Source: an uncultured Coriobacteriaceae bacterium (GTDB taxonomy: Bacteria; Actinomycetota; Coriobacteriia; Coriobacteriales; Atopobiaceae). From it: a stretch of DNA of 59,517 bases. The stretch lies in NCBI GenBank assembly GCA_902779675.1, contig CACZCK010000022.1, positions 1 through 59,517 of the forward strand, given 5' to 3'. Position 1 is the stretch's first letter. Each line of letters begins with the position of its first letter. Under the pieces are notes generated by a model. The model made no database searches and was not told the DNA's origin. It saw nothing but the letters and a program-made list of their open reading frames with translations. Shown here piece after piece: positions 6,678-15,818 of this stretch. Made by a program: the position numbers and the translations under genes.

Positions 6678-6962
6678 ATGGCAACCTACGGTGACGAGCG
6701 CTTCCAGCAGGAGGCCGAGACGTGCAAGGCGCCTGGGCGCGCGCACTTCTGCACCTGCGACGACACGGCGTGCCCGCTGAACCCCAACAACCCGCGCAAC
6801 CGTGAGCGCGGCCGTGGCTGCGACGGCTGCATCCGCAAGAACCTCGCACTCGGCGAGATTCCCTCCTGTTTCTTCAACAAGGTCGGTCCCACCGCCGACG
6901 GCTGGGAGGACTACTCGATTGCGGGCTTCGTGCGCCATTGTCAGGGGCATGGCGTAGCCTAG
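6678..6962 (+). CDS. small Cys-rich protein (DUF6485-like)
   Basis: A 94-residue protein with cysteines arranged CTC...C...CDGC...SC, which suggests a small metal- or cluster-binding fold. The motif order CTC-DDTAC-CDGCIRKNLALGEIPSCFF is reminiscent of the short DUF6485 family. It starts four bases after the nth stop behind AAGGAGG, so it is likely translated from the nth transcript. Function unknown; a role with the Fe-S enzyme Nth is only suggested by position. Confidence 0.65.
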   Translation: MATYGDERFQQEAETCKAPGRAHFCTCDDTACPLNPNNPRNRERGRGCDGCIRKNLALGEIPSCFFNKVGPTADGWEDYSIAGFVRHCQGHGVA

Positions 6963-7176
6963 GGGCCACCTCCCCAGCGTATCTCGGATCGGCTGGTGCA
7001 TGCGCGCGCATGTGGTTAGAACTTGCCACTTATGCCCCTTGCACGCACGTGTCACCGACGAGTCGAGCGCTAACTGGGCCGATTGCCTAACAATTGTGCC
7101 GCATATACCGCATTGCTCTGCGTATTTGCAGGGCGTACGCACTAGCTAGGACAAGGCCACGGTTTTGGAGGAGACC
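6963..7176 (+). promoter_or_regulatory. intergenic region upstream of the glycogen operon
   Basis: The region contains a perfect 14-bp palindrome CATGCGCGCGCATG (6999-7012) and AT-richer stretches around 7082-7110 that may hold the glgB promoter. I could not pick a convincing -35/-10 pair. GGAGGAG at 7167-7173 is the glgB ribosome site. Confidence 0.3.
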
Positions 7177-9234
7177 ATGGGATACAAGCGTGACGTGGAT
7201 TACATCCTTACCGATGAAGACGTCTTCATGATGGGCAAGGGTGTGTGGTACCGCAGCTACGAGAAGCTCGGTGCACATCCTGCCATGTCCGGACGCACCA
7301 AGGGCTATCACTTTGCCGTGTGGGCCCCTGGCGTCAAGAGCGTGCATGTGATCGGTGACTTCAACGACTGGGATACTTGGGCCAACCCGCTGGGCTGCCG
7401 TCCCACCGGCGGCGTCTGGGAGGGCTTCATCGAGGGCGTCGAGGCTGGTCAGCTCTACAAGTACGTCATCGAGACCGCGCAGGGCGACCTGCTCTACAAG
7501 GCAGATCCGTATGCCTTCCAGGCCGAGCTCATCCCGGGCACCGCATCGCGTACCACCGACATCGCGGGCTACCGCTGGGGCGACAAGCGCTGGCTCACCA
7601 AGCGCGCCGAGGTCCCGCACATGAAGAACCGCCTCAACATCTTCGAGGTGCATCTGGGCAGCTGGAAGCGTCATGACGACGGCCTGTCGGGCAACGGCGA
7701 CCCCGACACCGACGATCATGGCGGCAGCTACCTCTCCTACGACGAGCTCTCCGAGGAGCTCGTGGCCTACGTCAAGGAGATGGGTTACAGCCACATCGAG
7801 CTGCTCCCCGTGATGGAGCATCCCTTTGACGGCAGCTGGGGCTACCAGGTGACGGGCTACTACGCTCCCACCAGCCGCTTTGGCGAGCCCAAGCAGTTCA
7901 AGCACTTCGTCGACATGTGCCATCGCGCCGGCATCGGTGTCATCCTCGACTGGGTGCCCGGTGGCTTCTGCCAGGACGCACACGGCCTGGCCAAGTTCAA
8001 CGGCGACATGCTCTACGAGAACGCCATCCATCCCAACTGGGGCACCTGCAAGTTCGACCTGGGCCGCAAGGAGGTCCAGTCGTTCCTCATCTCCAACCTG
8101 CTGTACTGGATCGACGAGTACCACGCCGACGGCATCCGCATGGATGGCGTCACCAGCATGCTATACCTCAACTTTGGCATCGACGACCCGCGCCAGAAGA
8201 AGTTCAACGAGAAGGGCACCGAGGAGGACCTCGCGGCCATCGCCTTCGTCCAGCAGCTCAACGACACCGTGGGCAAGTACTATCCCGACGTCATGATGAT
8301 CGCCGAGGAGTCCACCGCGTGGCCGCTCGTGACCTATCCGCCCAAGGACGGCGGCCTGGGCTTCAACTACAAGTGGGACATGGGCTGGATGAACGACACC
8401 CTGCACTACTGCCAGACCGACTTCCCGTTCCGCCCGGGCAACCACAAGCTGCTCACCTTCTCCACCATGTACCAGTTCAACGAGAACTTCATCCTGCCGC
8501 TCTCGCACGACGAGGTCGTGCACGGCAAGTGCTCGCTGGTCACCCGCATGCCCGGTGACTACTGGCGTCAGTTCGCCGGCCTGCGCGCCCTGGCCCTGTA
8601 CCAGCTCACGCATTCGGGCGGCGCGCTCAACTTCATGGGCAACGAGATCGGCCAGTACATCGAGTGGCGCTACTACGAGGGCATCCAGTACTTCCTGGCC
8701 GACCAGTACGAGAGCCATGGAAAGCACAGGGAGTTTGTGAAGGCTCTCAACAAGTTCTACAACACTCACCCGGCCCTGTGGCAGCGTGCCTACACCTCCG
8801 ACGGCTTCGACTGGATCGAGGCAGACGACGCCGACCAGTGCGTGATCAGCTTCGCGCGCCACTCTGACAACCCCAAGGACGACCTCGTTATCCTGATGAA
8901 TTTCGAGGTCAACCCCTATGAAGAGTTCCGTCTGGGCGTTCCGCGCCCCGGCGTGTGGGAGGAGGTCTTCAACTCCGACGCACAGGAGTTCGGCGGCTCT
9001 GGCGTGACCAACGAGGGCATCAAGTTCAAGAGCGAGGACAAGCCCTGGAATCATCAGGATCAGTCTATTGTGCTGCGCGTTCCGCCACTTGGTGGTACAG
9101 TTTTGCGGTATGTGCGACCGCTTCCGGCCAAGCGCGGCGCCCGCAAGGCGCTGGGTTCGGCGGCTGCCAAGGCTACGAAGAAGTCCACATCGGGCAAGAG
9201 TGCCGCCAAGGGTACCCGTGCCAAGAAGGCTTAA
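7177..9234 (+). CDS. glgB: 1,4-alpha-glucan branching enzyme
   Basis: A 685-residue GH13 enzyme that introduces alpha-1,6 branches into glycogen. It has an N-terminal CBM48-like domain (KGYHFAVWAPGVKSVHVIGDFNDWD), then the catalytic barrel with nucleophile Asp323 (GIRMDGV), acid/base Glu377 (IAEES) and Asp445 (LSHDE), then a C-terminal beta domain. The ATG at 7177 is preferred over the TTG at 7165 because GGAGGAG sits just before it. The last ~35 residues are an unusual Lys/Ala/Ser/Gly-rich basic tail (KRGARKALGSAAAKATKK onward) not part of the normal fold. It is the first gene of a glgB-glgP-glgC-glgD run. Confidence 0.96.
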   Translation: MGYKRDVDYILTDEDVFMMGKGVWYRSYEKLGAHPAMSGRTKGYHFAVWAPGVKSVHVIGDFNDWDTWANPLGCRPTGGVWEGFIEGVEAGQLYKYVIETAQGDLLYKADPYAFQAELIPGTASRTTDIAGYRWGDKRWLTKRAEVPHMKNRLNIFEVHLGSWKRHDDGLSGNGDPDTDDHGGSYLSYDELSEELVAYVKEMGYSHIELLPVMEHPFDGSWGYQVTGYYAPTSRFGEPKQFKHFVDMCHRAGIGVILDWVPGGFCQDAHGLAKFNGDMLYENAIHPNWGTCKFDLGRKEVQSFLISNLLYWIDEYHADGIRMDGVTSMLYLNFGIDDPRQKKFNEKGTEEDLAAIAFVQQLNDTVGKYYPDVMMIAEESTAWPLVTYPPKDGGLGFNYKWDMGWMNDTLHYCQTDFPFRPGNHKLLTFSTMYQFNENFILPLSHDEVVHGKCSLVTRMPGDYWRQFAGLRALALYQLTHSGGALNFMGNEIGQYIEWRYYEGIQYFLADQYESHGKHREFVKALNKFYNTHPALWQRAYTSDGFDWIEADDADQCVISFARHSDNPKDDLVILMNFEVNPYEEFRLGVPRPGVWEEVFNSDAQEFGGSGVTNEGIKFKSEDKPWNHQDQSIVLRVPPLGGTVLRYVRPLPAKRGARKALGSAAAKATKKSTSGKSAAKGTRAKKA

Positions 9235-9294
9235 GTAACGCCGTCGGTCCACACCACCGGGACTGGCGGTGCGGACCGCGAACAAAGGATTGCA

Positions 9295-11721
9295 ATGCAG
9301 CAGCGTCTATTTGAGGGTAAAGAGGACTTCGTCAAGCAGTACCGTCGTGCCTGTCGGGCCAAGTACGGCAAGTCGTTCGACAACTGCCGCGACCGCGAGC
9401 GCTTCTTCGTGCTTGCCGAGCTCATCGCCGAGAAGGCCAACGAGATCAAGGGCGACATCGACACGTCGCATATGAAGAAGGTCTACTACTTTTCGCTCGA
9501 GTTCCTGATCGGCCCCCTGCTCGACAACTACCTGCTTAACTTCGGCATTCGTGACGATGTTGCCGAGGCCATCGAGGAGATGGGCGCAAACCTCGACGAC
9601 ATTCTCGCCAAGGAGGGCGACCCCGGCCTGGGCAACGGTGGCCTCGGCCGTCTGGCGGCGTGCTTCCTCGACTCCATGGCTCACAACGGCATCGCCGGCT
9701 ACGGCAACGGCATGCGCTACCGCTATGGCCTGTTCAAGCAGGAGATCAAGGGCGGCCGTCAGGTTGAGAAGTCTGACAACTGGCTGTCCCACGGCTATCC
9801 CTGGGAGACCAAGAAGACCGACAGCGCCGTTATCGTCAAGTTCGGCGGCCACGTGGTGCGCCACGAGGCCAACGGCCGCTTCTGGTTCACGCAGGAGGGC
9901 GGCGAGGAGGTCCTGGCCGTTCCGTACGACGTGCCCATCGTTGGTTACGGCGGAACGACCATCAACCACCTGCGCCTGTGGTCGGCTGAGCCCGCGCACG
10001 AGGACTTCGACCTCGATGCTTTCAACGCCGGTGACTACGCCAAGGCCATGAAGTTCCGCTCTGACGTAGAGGCCATCTCCACGATTCTGTACCCGGCTGA
10101 CGCCGGCGAGCACGGCAAACTTCTGCGCCTCAAGCAGGAGTACCTGTTCGTCTGCGCCGGTCTGCAGACCATCCTGCGCACCTACGAGCGTGACTACGGC
10201 AAGGACAAGTGGGCTGAGCTCGGCCAGCACGTGTGCATCCACACCAACGACACCCATCCGGCGCTCTGTGGCCCCGAGCTCATGCGCCAGCTGGTCGACG
10301 AGAAGGGCGTGGACTTCGACCTCGCCTACAAGATCGCCTGCGAGACCATCTCCTACACCAACCACACCGTCATGCCCGAGGCACTGGAGAAGTGGCCCAT
10401 CACTACGCTGCGCACGCTCATCCCGCGTACGTACATGTTCATCGAGGAGATCGACCGCCGCTACCGCGAGAACTTCCCCCACGACAAGGAGAACTGGCCA
10501 GAGCTGCTCTCGCAGAACGCCATCCTGTGGGACGGCGTGGCGCGTATGGCCAACCTCTCGGTCATCTTCTCGCACGCGGTCAACGGCGTGTCCGAGCTGC
10601 ACACCGGCATCATCAAGGAGACGGTGCTCAAGGGCTTCTACGACACCACTCCCGAGAAGTTCAACAACAAGACCAACGGCGTGAGCCACCGTCGCTTCCT
10701 GGGCAACGCCAACCCGCCCTACGCCAAGCTCATCACCGAGGCCATCGGCGAGGAGTGGCTCGACGACGCCACCGAGCTCGAGCGCCTCGTCAAGTTCGAG
10801 AACGACCCCGCCTTCCTCGACGAGTTCGAGGAGGCCAAGCGGTGGGACAAGCAGCGCCTGGCCGAGTACGTCAAGCAGACCACCGGCGTGGTGCTCGACA
10901 CCCACAAGATCTTCGACGTGCAGGTCAAGCGCTTCCACGCCTACAAGCGCCAGCTGCTCAACGCCTTCAAGATCATGGACATCTACAACCGGATCCTGTC
11001 TGACCCGACCTTCGACCCGGCTCCCACGGCGTTCATCTTCTCGGGCAAGGCGGCCCAGAGCTACACCTTCGCCAAGGAGGTCATCCGCCTGATCAACTCC
11101 ATTGCCGAGGCGATCAACGGAGACTCTCGCGTCAACGACAAGATCCAGGTGGCCTTTGTGCCCAACTTCGCGGTCTCCAATGCCGAGCTCATCTACCCGG
11201 CCACCGAGATCTCCGAGCAGATCAGCTGGGCCGGCTCCGAGGCCTCTGGTACCTCCAACATGAAGCTCATGATGAACGGCGCCATCACGCTGGGCACCTA
11301 CGACGGCGCCAACGTTGAGATCTGCGACCTGGTGGGCGACGAGAACATCAAGATTTTCGGTCTGCGCACCGAGGAGGTCGACGCCCTGCGTGCCAGCGGC
11401 AGCTACTACGCTTGGGACGTCTACAACGCCGACCGCGGCCGCATCGGTCGCGTGGTCGACGAGCTGACCGACGGTACCCTCGCGCACCTGTCGGGCAACT
11501 TCGAGCTCATTCGCGATGAGCTTATGACCAACAACGACCACGATCTGGTCCTGAAGGACTTCTATTCGTACGTCGAGGCATGGAGCGAGCTGACCAACAG
11601 CTACGCCGACCGCCGCGCTTGGAACAAGTCCGCCATTCACAATACAGCTCGGTCGGGTTATTTCTCCAGTGACCGAACCATCGGTGAGTATGCGGATGAC
11701 GTTTGGCATATTGGTAAGTGA
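9295..11721 (+). CDS. glgP: glycogen/alpha-glucan phosphorylase
   Basis: An 808-residue GT35 enzyme that releases glucose-1-phosphate from glycogen ends. The PLP-binding Lys657 lies in [14 protein letters not shown], and the glycogen phosphorylase N-terminal region ([17 protein letters not shown]) is intact. The length is normal for the family. It starts 60 bases after glgB and reads into the leader of glgC, so degradation and synthesis genes are in one operon. The product glucose-1-phosphate is the substrate of the adjacent GlgC. Confidence 0.96.
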   Translation: MQQRLFEGKEDFVKQYRRACRAKYGKSFDNCRDRERFFVLAELIAEKANEIKGDIDTSHMKKVYYFSLEFLIGPLLDNYLLNFGIRDDVAEAIEEMGANLDDILAKEGDPGLGNGGLGRLAACFLDSMAHNGIAGYGNGMRYRYGLFKQEIKGGRQVEKSDNWLSHGYPWETKKTDSAVIVKFGGHVVRHEANGRFWFTQEGGEEVLAVPYDVPIVGYGGTTINHLRLWSAEPAHEDFDLDAFNAGDYAKAMKFRSDVEAISTILYPADAGEHGKLLRLKQEYLFVCAGLQTILRTYERDYGKDKWAELGQHVCIHTNDTHPALCGPELMRQLVDEKGVDFDLAYKIACETISYTNHTVMPEALEKWPITTLRTLIPRTYMFIEEIDRRYRENFPHDKENWPELLSQNAILWDGVARMANLSVIFSHAVNGVSELHTGIIKETVLKGFYDTTPEKFNNKTNGVSHRRFLGNANPPYAKLITEAIGEEWLDDATELERLVKFENDPAFLDEFEEAKRWDKQRLAEYVKQTTGVVLDTHKIFDVQVKRFHAYKRQLLNAFKIMDIYNRILSDPTFDPAPTAFIFSGKAAQSYTFAKEVIRLINSIAEAINGDSRVNDKIQVAFVPNFAVSNAELIYPATEISEQISWAGSEASGTSNMKLMMNGAITLGTYDGANVEICDLVGDENIKIFGLRTEEVDALRASGSYYAWDVYNADRGRIGRVVDELTDGTLAHLSGNFELIRDELMTNNDHDLVLKDFYSYVEAWSELTNSYADRRAWNKSAIHNTARSGYFSSDRTIGEYADDVWHIGK

Positions 11722-11752
11722 TCTGCAGGTTAGAACGAAAGGAGAGTTCTAC

Positions 11753-12895
11753 ATGAGCAAGAAGGAATTGCTAGCAATGCTTCTTGCCGGCGGGCAGGGA
11801 AGCCGACTCTACGACCTGACCAAGGACGTAGCCAAGCCGGCGGTGTCGTTTGGTGGCAAGTACCGCATCATCGACTTCCCCCTCTCGAACTGCGCCAACT
11901 CGGGCATCACCGCAGTGGGTGTCCTGACGCAGTACCGGCCGTATCTGCTTCACTCCTACCTGGGCACGGGTTCCGCTTGGAACCTGGAGGATGGCGTTGC
12001 CATCTTGCCCCCGTATGCCACCCAGACCGGTGGTGCGTGGTACGCTGGCACGGCTGACGCCGTGACCCAGAACCTCGGCTACATCGAGATGAACGACCCC
12101 GATTACGTGATCATCCTTTCGGGCGACGCACTGTGCCGCATGGACTACGCGGACATGCTCGCCACCCACAAGGCAAACAACGCCGAGCTGACCATCGCCG
12201 TCATGCCGGTGCCTTGGGAGGACGCTTCTCGCTTCGGCCTGCTCGTTGCTGACGAGACCGGCCGCATCACCGAGTTCCAGGAGAAGCCGCCCGTACCCAA
12301 GAGCAACCTTGCCTCCATGGGTATCTACATCTTCAACACCGACCTGCTCATCAACGAGCTGCGCCTCGACGATGCCAACCCCGAGTCGAGCCACGACTTC
12401 GGCGGCGACATCATCCCCAAGCTCCTCGCTGACGGCCGTCGTCTGTACACCTACAAGTTCGAAGGCTTCTGGCGTGACGTGGGCACCATCGCCTCCTTCC
12501 ACGAAACCTCGATGGAGCTCCTGGGCGAGAAGCCGTCCTTCGACCTGTTCGAGAAGGACTTCCCGATCATGTCCAACACGCTGAGCTTGAGCTATCCGCC
12601 GGCATACTTCGGCCCGGATGCCAACGTGGACGACTGCATCGTGGGCAATGGCTCCAAGATCTACGGCGATGCCATCCACTCCATCGTGTCGATCGACTCT
12701 GTCATCGGCAAGGGCGCCGTGGTCAAGGACTCCGTCCTGCTGCCGGGTGCCATCGTCAAGGACGGCGCTAAGGTCATCAACGCCATCGTCGGCGAGAACT
12801 CCACCATCGAGGAGGGCGTGGAGTTCGGTAGCGCCGATGCCGGCAAGGACTACGCCTTCTGCGGCAACAACGTTGTTATCGGAAAGGAGGAGTAG
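11753..12895 (+). CDS. glgC: glucose-1-phosphate adenylyltransferase, catalytic subunit
   Basis: A 380-residue nucleotidyltransferase that makes ADP-glucose for glycogen synthesis. The N-terminal [14 protein letters not shown] is the nucleotide-binding signature, followed by [19 protein letters not shown]. The C-terminus is a left-handed beta-helix of hexapeptide-like repeats ([19 protein letters not shown]). The start is ATG 11753 after AAAGGAGAG; the longer frame from 11669 overlaps glgP. It pairs with the GlgD homologue three bases downstream, which is expected to be a regulatory partner. Confidence 0.95.
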   Translation: MSKKELLAMLLAGGQGSRLYDLTKDVAKPAVSFGGKYRIIDFPLSNCANSGITAVGVLTQYRPYLLHSYLGTGSAWNLEDGVAILPPYATQTGGAWYAGTADAVTQNLGYIEMNDPDYVIILSGDALCRMDYADMLATHKANNAELTIAVMPVPWEDASRFGLLVADETGRITEFQEKPPVPKSNLASMGIYIFNTDLLINELRLDDANPESSHDFGGDIIPKLLADGRRLYTYKFEGFWRDVGTIASFHETSMELLGEKPSFDLFEKDFPIMSNTLSLSYPPAYFGPDANVDDCIVGNGSKIYGDAIHSIVSIDSVIGKGAVVKDSVLLPGAIVKDGAKVINAIVGENSTIEEGVEFGSADAGKDYAFCGNNVVIGKEE

Positions 12896-12898
12896 AAA

Positions 12899-13984
12899 AT
12901 GGCAAAGGCCATCGGACTCATCACCGCTAACTACTCCACCAAGTTCCCGAGCCCGCTCACGGACAGCCGTCCGGCTGCCTCGATTCCGTTCCTCGGCCGT
13001 TACCGCGCCGTCGACTTCGCGCTCTCGAACATGGTGAACTGCGGCATCCGTACCGTCGGCATGGTTATGCCGTACAACTATCGCTCCCTGATCGACCACG
13101 TCGGCTCCGGCCGCGAGTGGGAGCTCACCCGCAAGAGCGGCGGCCTGTTCATCCTTCCGGGCTCTGCCTTCGGCACCTCCCGCACGGGCTCCCGCTTCCT
13201 GCTGCGCGACCTCGCTCACAACAAGGTCTTCCTTGAGCGCGACAATGCCGACCTGGTGGCCGTCTCGGCTTGCAACTGGGTCTACAACGTCGACTACAAC
13301 GAGATCTTCGCTGCCCACGAGGCCTCTGGCGCCGACATCACGGTGCTGACCCAGGCCGCGCGCGACAAGGACGTCGACGTCTGCAGCTTTGACGTGGTCG
13401 ACGGCCGCGTCAAGGGCATCAAGCACGGCGCCGCCTTCGGCGACACCGCCTTCCTCGACTGCTTCGTGGTCGGCCGCGAGAAGCTCCTCGAGCTGCTCGA
13501 CTGGTACGCCGCCAACGACTACCTCGATCTCTTCGAGGCCCTTGCCGGCGACTACGACCGCGTCAACGTCCAGGCCTATGACTTCGAGGGCTATGCTGCC
13601 CCGATCTTTAACAAGGACACCTACTTCAAGGCCAACATGGACATGCTCGATCCCAAGATCACCCACGAGCTGTTCTCCGTGCGTCCCATCGCCACCAAGG
13701 CCCACGACAACCAGCCGGCCAAGTTCGTCACCGGCGCCAAGGTCAGCAACTCCCGCATCTCCGGTAGCTGCCGCATCTACGGCACCGTGACCAACTCCAT
13801 CCTCGGTCGCGGCGTGGTCGTGGAGAAGGGCGCTGTCGTCGACAACGCCATCGTCATGCAGGGCTGCACCATCAAGAGCGGCGCCAAGGTCGAGTACGCA
13901 ATCGTCGACCGCAACAACGTCGTTCCCGAGGGCACCGAGATCAAGGGCACCGAAGCCGCGATCTTCATCCAGGCCAAAGCCTAA
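12899..13984 (+). CDS. glgD: glucose-1-phosphate adenylyltransferase, GlgD subunit
   Basis: A 361-residue paralogue of GlgC. It keeps the beta-helix C-terminus and the PFLGRYRAVDFALSN segment but lacks the GGxGxRL nucleotide-binding loop at its N-terminus, as known GlgD subunits do. In Firmicutes, GlgD raises the activity of GlgC in a heteromer. Its ribosome site (AAAGGAGGAG) lies in the last codons of glgC, implying coupled translation. A strong terminator follows at 13997-14037. Confidence 0.93.
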   Translation: MAKAIGLITANYSTKFPSPLTDSRPAASIPFLGRYRAVDFALSNMVNCGIRTVGMVMPYNYRSLIDHVGSGREWELTRKSGGLFILPGSAFGTSRTGSRFLLRDLAHNKVFLERDNADLVAVSACNWVYNVDYNEIFAAHEASGADITVLTQAARDKDVDVCSFDVVDGRVKGIKHGAAFGDTAFLDCFVVGREKLLELLDWYAANDYLDLFEALAGDYDRVNVQAYDFEGYAAPIFNKDTYFKANMDMLDPKITHELFSVRPIATKAHDNQPAKFVTGAKVSNSRISGSCRIYGTVTNSILGRGVVVEKGAVVDNAIVMQGCTIKSGAKVEYAIVDRNNVVPEGTEIKGTEAAIFIQAKA

Positions 13985-13996
13985 TCGCTTGTCTTT

Positions 13997-14037
13997 GGGC
14001 GTCGGCGGGCAAAGCTCGCCGACGCCCTCTGTTTTTT
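13997..14037 (+). terminator. terminator of glgBPCD
   Basis: GGCGTCGGCG and CGCCGACGCC form a 10-bp stem followed after four bases by TTTTTT. Confidence 0.9.
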
Positions 14038-14120
14038 AGGGCCGTACGCGGTCATCCCATCGTGTTGAGGCCCCAGTTTCGCCTGTTTGCGCACCAACGC
14101 TTGTAAGGGAGTGACCCACC

Positions 14121-15611
14121 ATGGCTGACAAGACCAGAAGAAAGATTAAGATCCTCTTTGCGGCCTCGGAGGCCGTTCCGTTCGTCAAGACCGGTGGTCT
14201 TGCCGACGTGGCGGGCTCGCTGCCCAAGGCGCTCAAGGCCGCAGGCGCAAAGGTTGCCGTCATCATGCCCAAGTACGGCACCATCTCGGAGGAGTACACC
14301 TCCAAGATGCAGCACCTCGCCGAGTTCTACGTGCCTCTGGCGTGGCGCAGCGTGTACTGCGGCATCGACAAGCTGACCTACGACGGCGTCGACTTCTACT
14401 TCGTCGACAACGAGGCCTACTTCAAGCGCGACAGCCTGTATGGCTACTTTGACGACGGCGAGCGCTTTGCCTTCTTCTCCAAGGCCATCTGCGAGGCCAT
14501 CCAGTGGCTGCCCGAGCTGCAGTGCGACATCCTGCACTGCAACGACTGGCAGACCGCCATGGCCACCGTCTTCCTGCGCGAGTTCTACCAGGAGATCGAG
14601 GCCTGCCGCAACGTGAAGACCGTCTTCACCGTGCACAACGTCAAGTTCCAGGGCCAGTATTCCGACAAGGTGCTCGAGGACATCCTCGGCCTCGCCGACA
14701 ACCCCACGGCTGCCGGCCAGCTGTACTGCGACCGCGATTCCATCAACTACATGAAGGGCGCGCTCTGCTACAGCGACATCATCACCACCGTGAGCCCCAG
14801 CTATGCCAACGAGCTACAGATGCCGTTCTACGGCGAGGGCATGGACGACATCTTCCGTCGTCGCTCCTCCGTGCTGCGCGGCATCCTCAACGGCATTGAC
14901 GTCGACACGTGGAACCCCGCCACCGACCCGATGGTCCAGGTCAACTATGATCTCGAGAGCCTCGACAAGAAGGCCGAGAACAAGCGCCTTCTGCAGGAGG
15001 AGCTGGGCTTGGCGCAGGATCCCACCCGTCCGCTGGTGGTCATGATCGGCCGCCTGACCAACCAGAAGGGCCTGGGCCTGGTGCGCTATGCCATGAACTA
15101 CATCATGGAGCGCGGCGTGCAGGTCGCCATCCTCGGCACGGGCGACCGTGATCAGGAAGAGGCGTTCCAGTACTTCGACTACACCTACGGCGACCAGATG
15201 CGTGCCATCATCGCGTTCGACAACGCGCTGAGCCATCGCATGTACGCTGGTGGCGACCTGCTGCTCATGCCGTCCGAGTTCGAGCCCTGCGGCCTGTCCC
15301 AGATGATCGCCATGCGCTACGGCACCCTGCCCGTGGTTCGCGAGACCGGCGGCCTGCAGGACTCCGTGCAGCCGTACAACAAGTACACCGGCGAGGGCAC
15401 GGGCTTCAGCTTTGCCAATATGAACGCCGACGAGATGGCCGCCTCGCTGCTCGACGCCTGCGAGATCTTCTGGACCGACCCGGATGCTTGGAGGCAGCTG
15501 CAGACCCAGGCCATGACCGCCGACTTTGGCTGGGACATCCGTGCCGAGGAGTACATGGACATCTACCATGACCTGCATCCCGAGATCATCAGGTGGCAGA
15601 AGAAGAAGTAG
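14121..15611 (+). CDS. glgA: glycogen synthase (ADP-glucose)
   Basis: A 496-residue GT5 enzyme that elongates alpha-1,4-glucan from ADP-glucose. KTGGLADV near residue 23 is the ADP-glucose-binding signature. The C-terminal GT-B half carries IGRLTNQKG and the PSEFEPCGLSQ motif with the conserved Glu. The start follows AAGGGAG. It lies after the glgBPCD terminator, so it probably has its own promoter in 14038-14120, and it ends at a separate terminator. Confidence 0.96.
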   Translation: MADKTRRKIKILFAASEAVPFVKTGGLADVAGSLPKALKAAGAKVAVIMPKYGTISEEYTSKMQHLAEFYVPLAWRSVYCGIDKLTYDGVDFYFVDNEAYFKRDSLYGYFDDGERFAFFSKAICEAIQWLPELQCDILHCNDWQTAMATVFLREFYQEIEACRNVKTVFTVHNVKFQGQYSDKVLEDILGLADNPTAAGQLYCDRDSINYMKGALCYSDIITTVSPSYANELQMPFYGEGMDDIFRRRSSVLRGILNGIDVDTWNPATDPMVQVNYDLESLDKKAENKRLLQEELGLAQDPTRPLVVMIGRLTNQKGLGLVRYAMNYIMERGVQVAILGTGDRDQEEAFQYFDYTYGDQMRAIIAFDNALSHRMYAGGDLLLMPSEFEPCGLSQMIAMRYGTLPVVRETGGLQDSVQPYNKYTGEGTGFSFANMNADEMAASLLDACEIFWTDPDAWRQLQTQAMTADFGWDIRAEEYMDIYHDLHPEIIRWQKKK

Positions 15612-15646
15612 CCTCGCCAAGCGGACATACAATTTGCTAGCCACGC

Positions 15647-15682
15647 GCTCCCCCGACGCACCGCGCCGGGGGAGCGTTCTGT
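15647..15682 (+). terminator. terminator of glgA
   Basis: GCTCCCCCG (15647-15655) pairs with CGGGGGAGC (15667-15675), followed by GTTCTGTT. Confidence 0.8.
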
Positions 15683-15818
15683 TATGGACTTGCGGGCCTG
15701 TATTGACGTGCTCTTACGGGCAGCGCTAAGGCTGCACTTGCGTTACAAACCGTCACAAGCCCTGCCTGATGCGGTAAGCTATTGAAGCTATTATGCCTAC
15801 TGGGGGAGGCGTGCAAAC

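Noticed and set aside
9307..11709. 800-residue open frame on the minus strand opposite glgP
   Set aside because: It mirrors the codon structure of glgP (high GC, few stops antisense), has valine/leucine/glycine-rich non-protein composition and no ribosome site. Similar antisense frames opposite glgC/glgD, the GH13 gene, virB4 and the adhesin were dropped for the same reason.
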